From positions 248,001 through 312,000 of the forward strand of contig NZ_JAKVPE010000001.1 in NCBI RefSeq assembly GCF_022482365.1: 64,000 bases of DNA. Reading direction: 5' to 3'. Every line of letters starts with the position of its first letter. Position 1 is the first letter of the stretch. The translations under genes and the position numbers were made by a program. The notes under the pieces were generated by a model, which was not told where the DNA came from, did not search any database, and saw only the letters and a program-made list of their open reading frames with translations. Positions 8,554 through 17,086 of the stretch are shown here, piece after piece. The stretch comes from Limosilactobacillus sp. (GTDB taxonomy: Bacteria; Bacillota; Bacilli; Lactobacillales; Lactobacillaceae).

Positions 8554-9044
8554 ATGACTAATGATATCAATTTTTGAACTGGAATCAAGGATCCTTACTT
8601 AATTGCCTACACTGTTATTCCCGACGTAACTTCCAATATCACTGGTTATCCAATCAAGATGTCGTCGAACGGCTGCTCGATTTCTCTCCAGATCTAAGGG
8701 CTGCCTACGAATACTATCAAGACTTAATAGCTACGATTAGTGACCGCAGTCAGACTTTGTTAGATCAGCTAATTAAGCGGAATAATCTACCAAACGTTAT
8801 GAGACGAGTTAAGCGAACCCTCGCCAAGCACCGCCAGGAGATTATTGCCAGCTTTTACACCCGACTAACCACCGGTCCGATCGAAGGTACCAACAATAAA
8901 ATTAAAGTCATCAAGCGAACTGCATATGGCTATCGCAACTTCTTCCATTTTCGGATTAGGATTCTTATTTCGTTGAAGACTTCTAATCTCGTGATTCGTG
9001 AATTATCAAAAAAGAGAACTAGACCAATAGCCAAGGTGGCTTAG
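8554..9044 (+). pseudogene. ISL3-family transposase remnant with internal deletion
   Basis: The 5' part (ATG 8554, MTNDINF, then TGA, then TGIKDPYLIAYTVIPD in the same frame) looks like an ISL3 transposase N-terminus. From about 8660 the match moves to another frame, giving DVVERLLDFSPDLRAAYEYY and later TTGPIEGTNNKIKVIKRTAYGYRNF, the C-terminal ISL3 catalytic region. An in-frame stop and a large missing middle therefore make it dead. A hairpin (9015-9024 with 9044-9053) overlaps the stop. The right terminal repeat, reading GGCTCTTTGTCAA on the minus strand, ends near 9090. Confidence 0.8.
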
Positions 9045-9053
9045 TCTAGTTCT

Positions 9054-9090
9054 CCAAATTCTCTTTATCCTTACCGATTGACAAAGAGCC
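9054..9090 (-). repeat. right terminal inverted repeat of the ISL3 remnant
   Basis: Read on the minus strand from 9090, the end is GGCTCTTTGTCAATCGGTAA, matching the GGCTCTTTGTCA-type termini of ISL3 elements. No matching left terminus is found between the IS30 copy and the remnant. Confidence 0.6.
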
Positions 9091-9097
9091 CTTTTAA

Positions 9098-9193
9098 TCG
9101 TAACAATTAAGTACACCCAAACGTTACGGTCAGAGTTATACTAATATCAATGATAGAAGTGTAACAATTGAGTGTAACAAATAGGAGACAAAT
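9098..9193 (+). promoter_or_regulatory. repeat-containing leader of the serine recombinase, possible res-like site
   Basis: The leader contains an inverted pair CGTAAC (9099-9104)/GTTACG (9123-9128). Direct repeats of GTAACAATT begin at 9100 and 9161, and GTGTAACAA begins at 9173. Such clustered repeats just ahead of a small resolvase gene could be binding or crossover sites. A GGAG ribosome-binding site at 9183-9186 serves the gene. Function as a res site is inference. Confidence 0.4.
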
Positions 9194-9808
9194 ATGGCAT
9201 TAGTTTTTTACGCAAGAGTGAGCTCAAAAGGTCAGAATCTGGATCGTCAACTAGCAAGAGCAAAGGAAGTAAAGGCTGATAAAGTTTTCACCGATAAGTT
9301 AAGTGGGAAGAATACTGATAGGCCAAGTTTGGAACAAATGTTCGATTATATTCGTGAAGGCGATATTGTTGAGGTGATCAGTCTTGATCGTTTAAGTCGT
9401 AATTACGATGATATTCAGCACCTTGTTCAGCGATTAAAGGACAAAAAAGTTAAATTGGTTGTTGATGATCTGCCGCAAACTAATACAGGCAATGAGCTTG
9501 TGGATCAGTTTATGCTGGACATGATGGTCAATCTTATGGGGTTTGTCGCTCAAAATGAACGTGAAAAAATACATGAACGGCAGCGTCAGGGCATCTCTGA
9601 GGCAAAACGAAAAGGGGTTTATAAGGGTAGACCAAAAAAATATGCGTCTGAGAGCAAAAATAGGGAGGGCAGATTGGTATATGAGAAGGTTTATGAAGCT
9701 ATCACCTCTGGTAATTACAAAAGCAAGGCTCAACTAGCACGTGAAGTTGGACTCTCACGCCAACAATTGTATCGGATCATTAGATCTATTAACGATCAGA
9801 GTAAGTAA
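9194..9808 (+). CDS. small serine recombinase (resolvase/invertase family)
   Basis: The 204-residue protein has the resolvase N-terminal fold, with FYARVSSKGQ providing catalytic Ser10 and Arg8 and VISLDRLSRN the second active-site region. A C-terminal helix-turn-helix follows (KSKAQLAREVGLSRQQLYRI, about residues 176-195). It would cut and rejoin short sites through a 5'-phosphoserine intermediate. It lies between an ISL3 remnant and a 5'-truncated adhesin, so it may come from a plasmid or small transposon. A DNA-inversion role is possible but no second site was identified. Confidence 0.9.
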   Translation: MALVFYARVSSKGQNLDRQLARAKEVKADKVFTDKLSGKNTDRPSLEQMFDYIREGDIVEVISLDRLSRNYDDIQHLVQRLKDKKVKLVVDDLPQTNTGNELVDQFMLDMMVNLMGFVAQNEREKIHERQRQGISEAKRKGVYKGRPKKYASESKNREGRLVYEKVYEAITSGNYKSKAQLAREVGLSRQQLYRIIRSINDQSK

Positions 9809-10311
9809 AAAGCATTAATACAGGCATGTAATGAGACTGTCGCTAATATTCCTAAATCATTGTTAAAAATGACAAGCAATGATATGAAGACGCTAGAGAC
9901 AAGCTCTGATGTAGTCTTTGATAGTGATGAGGCAAAGGCTAAGCAAATGCTGCACTACTATTATGAAGACAGTGGTTCTTCACTACAGGGACGCACAAAA
10001 TCATTTGTTTTACTTTACGGATTTAATTATCAGAACCCAGACAATAGTGATGAAGCAATTACGATGCAAGCCTTAAATAAGGATGGAACACCAGTTACAG
10101 ATATTCAAAAGTCTACGGCGACTGTTTCACCACGTCCAGATAAGGCTAAAACCTCGCAATTATTGTTCTATTACTGCAATGTTGATACTGGACAAATGGT
10201 AACCAATGCACCGTTAGTTGTTAATCAGAGTAAAAATTCACAGAGCCAAAATGTAATGGACGTAACGGTAACGCCAAAGAGCCATTATCATTTGGTAACT
10301 CCTACATATAA

Positions 10312-13300
10312 AATACTAAGAATGATATCCAAACCTATGAAAAGCAAGGTTATCAACTGGTTTCTGACCCAACGAAGGGTGCGGCACTGACGTTCGATGG
10401 GCAGACGTACGTTATTCATCTTAGCCATGGCACTAAGGCGACAACGCAAACGGTTAAGGTAACGCGGAAGATCAATTACGTAGATCAAAACAAACAGCAG
10501 CTGAGTCAGCCGGTTACGGAGGAAACCACCTTAACAGGGACCGGGACCATTGACCTGGTTAGCGGCCAACTGGTAAAGCCATTAGTTTGGACTGGCAACA
10601 CTAGTTTAGCTGCGCAAACTTCTCCGGTAATCAATGGCTACCACTTAGTCAGTGTTGACCGGGACAGCAAGGATAACCGGAACGTCGATGCAGTCACGGT
10701 TAACCACGAAACCGACTCCTATGATGTTTACGTGATTTACGCTGCCAACGGCAAGATTATTCCGGTTACGCCGGACGGCAATCCAATTGCTGGAGCGGAG
10801 CAACCGCAATATTCAACTGATCCTAAGAATCCGGCTGGAGTAACGCCGAATGAAAAGGTTCCGACGATTCCGGGCTATACCCCATCAACGTCAACGGTCA
10901 CGCCGACTGATCCGGGGCAGAATACGAATGTTGTTTACAACCAGCAACAGGTTGCTGAAATAGTTTACCTTGACCAGGATGATAATAATGCCCAATTGGC
11001 AACTTCGGGTCAGCTTTCTGGTGCAGCTGGCAGTGTCATCGACTATGCTCAGCAGAACCAGGCGGAAATTACAAAGCTGGAAAACAAGGGTTACAAGCTG
11101 ATCAATAATGGCTTCCCAACTGGTGCTGTTTATGATAATAATGGCAAGACGGTTCAGCGCTTTGAAGTCATTATGGGCCACGCTACGATGACGGTCACGC
11201 CGACTAATCCTGGCAAACCGGGCACGCCAATTAATCCGAATGATCCAACCGGCCCGAAGTATCCGGCTGGGACGGATCCAGATGGTTTAACGGCAACCAG
11301 TACTCAGACGGTTGAATATATCGGTGCTGGTGACCAGACGCCAGATGAGATAACAAAGACGCTCACCTTTACCCGGACGAAGACGATCGATAAGGTAACG
11401 GGCCAGGTTGTTGACAGCACGGAATGGACACCAAGCACCCAGAACTTCCCGGTTATTGGCACGCCGCAGATCAAGGGTTACACCCCGGATTACCAATACG
11501 TCGGTGGTGATTCCGTTGGTCCAAACTCAACTAAGAAGTACACCGTTACCTACACTAAGGACACGATGCCAACGGTCAACGACCAGCACGCCCAGGTTCG
11601 GTACTTGGATCAGGACAATGGTAATAGTGAAATTGCCAATACTAATTCTGGTGACTTAACGGGTAAGCCGGGCACGGCCATCAATTATAGTACTGGGAGT
11701 ACGCTAACTAAGCTGATCAATCAAGGCTATGTCTTGGTAAACAATGGCTTTGATTACGGTGGACAGGTCGAATACTTTGACAACAATGACAGCACCAACC
11801 AAGTCTTTATTGTAACTTTGAAGCACGGGACGAAGGACATTACGCCAACGACGCCTGGTGATCCGGGTCAGCCAATCAATCCGAATGATCCGCAAAGCCC
11901 GAAGTACCCAAGCGGCACTGATAAACAGAGCTTAATTGCTCACGGCACTCAGACGGTTCACTACGTTGGGGCCGGTGATCAAACGCCAAAGGACAGCGTT
12001 ACGACAGTCGACTTTGGCCACAACTTAGTTCTTGATAAAGTTACCGGTCAAATCGTTCGCGATAACGGCTGGCAACCACTGACCCAACACTATCAAGTTA
12101 TTGATACGCCAGCGATTGCCGGTTACACGCCAGATCGTCAGTATGTCGGTGGCGACACAGTTTCCATTGATAATCCAAACCGGGTTTACACGGTTACCTA
12201 TGTAAAGAACAATCAAGGTAGCCAGACGAGCCAAGGTTCACAGAGTCAAGGCAGCCAAACTAGCCAGGGCTCACAGAGCCAAGGTAGTCAGACCAGCCAA
12301 GGTTCGCAAAGCCAGGGCAGCCAGACGAGCCAAGGTTCACAGAGCCAGGGCAGCCAAACTAGCCAAGGCTCACAGAGTCAAGGTAGTCAGACGAGTCAAG
12401 GTTCGCAGAGCCAGGGCAGTCAGACGAGCCAAGGTTCACAGAGTCAAGGTAGTCAGACAAGTCAAGGCTCACAGAGTCAAGGCAGTCAAACTAGTCAGGG
12501 CTCACAAAGCCAAGGTAGTGAGACAAGTCAGGGCTCGCAGAGCCAAGGCAGCCAGACGAGCCAAGGCTCGCAGAGTCAAGGCAGTGAAACGAGTCAAGGC
12601 TCGCAGAGTCAAGGTTCGCAGAGTCAAGGTAGCCAGACTAGTCAAGGCTCACAGAGTCAGGGCAGTCAAACGAGTCAAGGCTCACAGAGCCAAGGCAGTC
12701 AGACGAGTCAAGGTTCGCAGAGTCAAGGCAGCCAGACGAGCCAGGGCTCACAGAGTCAAGGTAGTCAGACGAGTCAAGGTTCGCAGAGCCAGGGTAGTCA
12801 AACTAGCCAGGGTTCACAGAGTCAAGGCAGTCAAACTAGCCAGGGTTCACAGAGTCAAGGCAGTGAAACGAGTCAAGGCTCGCAGAGCCAGGGCAGTGAA
12901 ACGAGTCAGGGTTCACAGAGTCAAGGTAGTCAGACAAGTCAAGGCTCACAGAGTCAAGGCAGTGAAACGAGTCAAGGCAGCCAAACTAGCCAAGGTTCGC
13001 AGAGTCAAGGTAGCCAAACGAGTCAAAGTTCGCAAAGTCAAGGCAGTCAGACAAGTCAGGGCTCAGAAAGTCAAGGCAGTCAAACTAGCCAAGGTTCGCA
13101 AAGTCAAGGCAGCCAGACAAGTCAAAGCTCGCAGAGTCAAGGTAGTCAAACTAGCCAGGGCTCCGAGAGTCAAGGCAGCCAAACTAGCCAGGGCTCACAG
13201 AGTCAAGGTAGCCAGACGAGTCAAGGTTCACAGAGCCAGGGCAGTGAGACGAGCCAAGAATCGCAGAGTCAAGGTAGTCAGACTAGTCAAGGCTCACAGA

Positions 13301-13935
13301 GTCAGGGTAGCCAGACCAGCCAGGGATCGCAAAGCCAAGGCAGTGAGACAAGTCAAGGTTCAGAAAGTCAAGGTAGCCAGACCAGTCAGGGTTCGGAAAG
13401 TCAAGGCAGCCAGACAAGCCAAGGTTCGCAGAGCCAAGGCAGCCAGACAAGCCAAGGTTCGCAGAGCCAAGGCAGCCAGACAAGCCAAGGTTCGCAGAGC
13501 CAAGGCAGTGAAACCAGTCAAGGCTCACAGAGTCAGGGTAGCCAGACTAGCCAGGGTTCGCAGAGCCAAGGCAGTGAAACCAGTCAGGGCTCCGAGAGTC
13601 AAGGCAGTCAGACAAGTCAAGGTTCAGAAAGTCAAGGTAGCCAGACCAGTCAGGGTTCACAGAGCCAAGGCAGTGAAACCAGCCAAGGATCGCAGAGTCA
13701 AGGTAGTCAGACTAGCCAAGGCTCCGAGAGTCAAGGCAGCCAGACCAGTCAAGGTTCACAGAGCCAAGGTAGTCAGACCAGCCAGGGCTCGCAGAGTCAA
13801 GGTAGTCAAACGAGCCAAGGCAGTCAGACTAGTCAGGGTTCCGAGAGCCAGGGCAGCCAGACCAGCCAAAGCTCACAAAGCCAAGGTAGTCAGACCAGTC
13901 AAGGTTCCCAGAGTCAAGGCAGTCAGACCAGCTAA
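10312..13935 (+). pseudogene. adhesin middle fragment: two Mub repeats and SQGSQTSQ array
   Basis: This open stretch (about 1,200 codons) lies between the frameshift and the internal TAA. Two Mub repeats (about 10960-11570 and 11585-12200) share YLDQD, HGT, PINPNDP.(S/G)PKYP, GAGDQTP, DKVTGQ and YTPD.QYVGGD motifs. Mub repeats bind mucin glycans and are typical of gut lactobacilli. The serine-rich array follows. No credible start or ribosome-binding site exists at the GTG at 10732, so it is probably not expressed alone. Confidence 0.8.
12211..13935 (+). repeat. 33-bp tandem repeat array encoding GSQTSQGSQSQ
   Basis: About fifty copies of an 11-residue unit (GSQTSQ + GSQSQ) run for 1.7 kb. 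Variation is mostly synonymous, with some Q-to-E changes (GSETSQ, GSESQ) and a few deletions of a 15- or 18-base half unit. It resembles serine-rich-repeat regions that GtfA/GtfB decorate with GlcNAc. Here it lies between Mub units instead of directly after an N-terminal binding region. The array is prone to expansion, contraction and assembly error. Confidence 0.93.
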
Positions 13936-13968
13936 AGCTCGCAAACTCCAACCACTGACACTGAGAAA

Positions 13969-15237
13969 GTGACTATCACGTACGTTGACCCAGACGGCAA
14001 CCCAATCACAACTGACACGGTTACTGGCAAGGGCGGACAGCCAATTAACTACGACCAAACCAAGACGATCACCGAGCTGGAGAACAAGGGTTACGATGTT
14101 ACGAACATTACTAACCCAACGACCGGTCAAAACTTCGACAATAACCCATCCGTCGATCAAACCTACACCGTTACGGTTAAACACGGCACAGCCCAGCTTG
14201 GTCCAAACGACCAGCATGAGCCAGGTACACCAATTAACCCGAACGATCCAAACGGTCCTAAGTGGCCTGCCAAGGATACCTACAGCAAGGACTACACTTA
14301 CACGGTTCACTTCGTCGGACCAAACGGCGAAACCTTAACCGGCGATAATGTTCAAACCTCAACTTGGACGCGGACTGTCACCGTTGATAAGGTCACTGGC
14401 AAAGTCATCAGTGGCACGGACTGGACGCCAAGTCAGAAGAAGTACAGCGATGTCCAAGTGCCAGTTGTCGATGGTTACTACACCACCCAAAAGACAATCA
14501 CTGGACAACCGGCCGTTCAGAAGAATATTTCGACGACCGTTTCCTACCAGAAGCTGGGTCAAATTATTCCGGTTGATCAGAACGGCAAGCAGATTGGTAC
14601 TGGTCAGACCTACCAGAATGATCCAAACGATCCGACTAAGATCGCTGAAAACCAGACTGTGCCATCCGTCAACGGCTACACGCCAACGAACAACACAGTC
14701 ACGCCAACCGCTCCGGGCGAGAACACGACGGTCACCTATACGAAGAACGGTGATAATGGTTCAACGATTAATGGCGGTAACACCAATACTGGCCAGAACA
14801 ACAATGGCACCACGAATGGTTCGTCGACGACCAACGGCGGCCAGAATACTAGTGGCACTACCAATGGTTCATCATCTACTAATAGTGATCAAACCACCAA
14901 CGGTAATACGAGTTCTAATCAGAACACTACTGCGGAGCAAGGTACTAATAGCGGTACTTTCAATGGTAATGGCACTTACAATGGCAATACTGCTGGCAAC
15001 GGTCAGACTGGTAACGGTGGTGGTTACGCCGGAACAGTTGCTAATGGATTGCAAGGCCAAGCCGCAAACACGGTCAGCGGCACTAGCAACGCTACTTCCG
15101 ATGGTGGCAACAACATCACATTGCCACAGACGGGCAACGATGCCGACACTAGCGCCATCCTGGCTGCCGCCGGAATTGAGTTAGCAGGTGCGCTCGGCCT
15201 AGCTGGACTCGCTGCTAAAAAGAAGCGTGAAAACTAA
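13969..15237 (+). pseudogene. adhesin C-terminal fragment with LPQTG sortase motif
   Basis: This 422-codon open frame continues the adhesin after the internal TAA. It holds a Mub-like unit (to about 14550), a MucBP-type short repeat ending YTPTNNTVTPTAPGENTTV, and an Asn/Thr/Gly-rich spacer. The end has LPQTG (15121-15135), a hydrophobic stretch and KKKREN, the signal for sortase anchoring to peptidoglycan. It has no export signal and no convincing ribosome-binding site at GTG 13969, so it would not reach the wall if translated alone. Confidence 0.85.
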
Positions 15238-15332
15238 ATATCCATTGCTCGTAGCAGAGTCTGCTCAAGAGTAAATAACCTCCCCAAATTTATTTACTTG
15301 ATTCGAAACCAGGTGGATGGCTGCGGGCAATG

Positions 15333-15374
15333 AAAAGACCTCAGGAACTCATTCGAGTTGCCGAGGCCTTTTTG
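15333..15374 (+). terminator. terminator after the adhesin pseudogene
   Basis: The arms AAAAGACCTC and GAGGCCTTTT, with additional inner pairing around a short ATTC loop, end in TTTTT at about 15369-15373. Confidence 0.8.
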
Positions 15375-15414
15375 TTCGTTTAGGAGCGAAAAAATTAAAA
15401 AAAGTTTCGTGCAA

Positions 15415-15442
15415 TTGGGCAATTCTTACGTCTTTATATATT
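15415..15442 (+). promoter_or_regulatory. promoter of the rpn-family gene
   Basis: TTGGGC (15415-15420) and TATATT (15437-15442) are separated by 16 bases, about 45 bases before the ATG. A GGAGGG ribosome-binding site lies at 15475-15480. Confidence 0.5.
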
Positions 15443-15486
15443 AGGGGGATAAATCATCCGCCGAATAGATAAATGGAGGGTCTGCA

Positions 15487-16416
15487 ATGGTACAATCAAC
15501 GAGTTGGGAAGCGCAACTCCAAGCCGCTTCGACCAAATGGGAGCACCTCACCCTAGCCGATGACCGGATGTTTGGGATGGTGATGGAGGACAATCAGATC
15601 TGTCTGGAAGTGTTGCGACGGATTTTCCCGCAGCTAAATATCCAACACGTCCAACAGGTTGAGACGCAAAAGCAAGTTAATACTATGCTGGGGGTGAAGG
15701 CGCCGCGTTTTGATGTTTATGTTCGTGATGATCAGAAGCGGACTTATATTTTAGAAATGCAGGTGAAAAACAATCACAACCTGGTCAGCCGGGCGCGGCA
15801 TTACCTGGACCAGGCTGATTTTGAGCTCCTCAAACCGGGCGACGACTACAAGCAATTTAACGACTTGCCGGTCTACGTGGTTTTCTTCTGTGATTTTGAT
15901 TACTATGGCCTGGATTTTCCAGATTATTCCTTTGACGAGCGCTGCTTGCGGCAACTGTCGCTGTCGTCGGCGCCGGGGCGCTACAAGCTCTTCTTTAACG
16001 CCAAAACATCTGATTTTCGTGATAAGATAGGGCTAAAGGGATTCCTCCAGCTGATGTACAATGAGCGGACGCCGGGAGATGAGTTAGCGGAACGAATTTA
16101 CGAAAAAATGGAGCGGATCAAGCGCGATCCAGAAAGGCGGCGGATTTTTATGAAGTACGAAATGGATTTAATGGATGCTAAAGATGAAGGTGTGGCAATT
16201 GGCCTTAAAAATGGTGAAGCGATCGGGCTGAAGAAAGGTCGTAAACAAGGCCGCAAACAAGGAATCGCTCAAGGTCGCAATGAGCAGCAAGCCAAGGACA
16301 TTCTTCTGATGATTAAGGTGTTGAAAAACAAGCATTTTAGTAATGAGACAATTGAGCATGATTTGATGAGCAGCTATGGCTTGTCACGGCAAGAAGCACA
16401 AAAATACATGCAATAA
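15487..16416 (+). CDS. Rpn-family PD-(D/E)XK nuclease (recombination-promoting/antiphage family)
   Basis: The 309-residue protein has an N-terminal PD-(D/E)XK nuclease domain: FDVYV with Asp76, then ILEMQ with Glu90 and Gln92. A charged middle follows, then the Lys/Gly-rich helix typical of Rpn proteins (GLKNGEAIGLKKGRKQGRKQ, from about residue 239) and a small helical C-terminal domain. Family members are DNA endonucleases linked to RecA-independent recombination and to phage defence. Sequences encoding the last third recur downstream. An internal ATG at MKYEMDL, after AAGGCGG, could allow a short C-terminal product. Confidence 0.88.
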   Translation: MVQSTSWEAQLQAASTKWEHLTLADDRMFGMVMEDNQICLEVLRRIFPQLNIQHVQQVETQKQVNTMLGVKAPRFDVYVRDDQKRTYILEMQVKNNHNLVSRARHYLDQADFELLKPGDDYKQFNDLPVYVVFFCDFDYYGLDFPDYSFDERCLRQLSLSSAPGRYKLFFNAKTSDFRDKIGLKGFLQLMYNERTPGDELAERIYEKMERIKRDPERRRIFMKYEMDLMDAKDEGVAIGLKNGEAIGLKKGRKQGRKQGIAQGRNEQQAKDILLMIKVLKNKHFSNETIEHDLMSSYGLSRQEAQKYMQ

Positions 16417-16425
16417 ATTTTGGTA

Positions 16426-16472
16426 GGGGCAGCCATGAGACAAATATTGTTTTGCGGCTGCCTTGCTCTTTT
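16426..16472 (+). terminator. weak terminator after the rpn-family gene
   Basis: The stem GGCAGCC (16428-16434) pairs with GGCTGCC (16456-16462) and is followed by the T-rich TTGCTCTTTT. Related hairpins recur after the next two repeat units. Confidence 0.55.
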
Positions 16473-16485
16473 GTGACTAAATAAG

Positions 16486-16853
16486 GCTAAAGCAGTTCCT
16501 TCAGTTGATGTAACGAGCGGACGCCGGGAGATGAATTAGCGGAACGAATTTACGAGAAAATGGAGCGGATCAAGCGCGATCCAGAAAGGCGGCGGATTTT
16601 TATGAAGTACGAGATGGATTTAATCGATGCTAAAGATGAAGGCGTGGCAATTGGACTCAAGAATGGTGAGACGATCGGCTTGAAGAAGGGCCGCAAACAA
16701 GGAATCAAAGAGGGACGTAAACAAGCAATCAGTTCAGCAACTAAAATGTTAATTAGTCTGAAATTAGATAATGAGACGATTGTCCACCAATTGATGGATA
16801 CTTATCAACTATCTTATGATGAGGCTCGGCATTATGTAGACCAAGCACGATAA
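16486..16853 (+). pseudogene. duplicated Rpn C-terminal cassette (97-codon ORF from ATG 16560)
   Basis: Sequence from about 16486 repeats the 3' third of the gene at 15487-16416, starting at GGCTAAAG. Small deletions disrupt its first bases. The remaining frame from ATG 16560 encodes MERIKRDPERRRIFMKYEMD and ends ISLKLDNETIVHQLMDTYQL, diverging from the parent at the end. It has no nuclease domain. It could be a decaying duplicate, or a stand-alone C-terminal protein like the intragenic RpnS products that inhibit Rpn nucleases. No strong ribosome-binding site precedes ATG 16560; an in-frame ATG 42 bases later has AAGGCGGCGG upstream. Confidence 0.6.
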
Positions 16854-16860
16854 GAAAATG

Positions 16861-16905
16861 AAGCGGTCATGAAGCATTTTTTCTTCATGGCTGCTTTGTT
16901 CTTTT
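16861..16905 (+). terminator. terminator after the duplicated Rpn cassette
   Basis: AAGCGGTCATGAAG (16861-16874) pairs with CTTCATGGCTGCTT (16883-16896), with two mismatches, followed by TGTTCTTTT. It is related in sequence to the hairpin at 16426-16472. Confidence 0.65.
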
Positions 16906-16929
16906 ATGCTCTGTTAATTTTAGCAGGAC

Positions 16930-16992
16930 GGGTCAGGCGCGATCCAGAAAGGCGGCTGTGAGACAGAGATTGTTTCATGGCTGCCCTTTTTG
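16930..16992 (+). repeat. third, minimal remnant of the Rpn 3' repeat
   Basis: A short match to the gene, CGCGATCCAGAAAGGCGG (16938-16955), is followed at once by another GGCGGCTGTGAGAC...CATGGCTGCCC hairpin. It is the shortest of three successive copies of the gene end plus terminator. Confidence 0.6.
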
Positions 16993-17086
16993 CTTGCGCT
17001 TTGGCCAGGTCCTGCCCATTTTGGCGCAGAATGTCTGTTAAATTGCGATATAATAACAGTGGGGAGGCATTTAAAGGGGGATTAGC

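Larger units (their letters stand above)
9809..15237 (+). pseudogene. Mub/serine-rich-repeat LPXTG adhesin, broken in three ways
   Basis: A cell-wall mucus adhesin can be read through three lesions. First, no start or signal peptide exists: the adhesin frame begins directly after the recombinase stop at 9806-9808. Second, the frame shifts at an A4 tract (10310-10313), where one extra A would restore KNTKNDIQTYEKQGYQ. Third, a TAA at 13933-13935 replaces the expected CAA. Domain order is a novel N-terminal part, two Mub/MucBP repeats, a long Ser-Gln-Gly-Thr repeat, one more Mub-like unit, an Asn/Gly/Thr wall spacer, LPQTG and a hydrophobic, positively charged tail. Sequencing error could explain the frameshift and nonsense codon, but not the missing 5' end. 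Confidence 0.85.

Noticed and set aside
12211-13935. Regular tandem repeats that could suggest a CRISPR array
   Set aside because: Units are contiguous, coding and lack unique spacers; no cas genes are present.
12518-13972. A 484-codon forward frame rich in Arg, Lys, Val and Ala inside the serine-rich array
   Set aside because: It is the alternative reading of the 33-bp repeat, open only because the repeat lacks stops in that frame. There is no start site, domain or family match.
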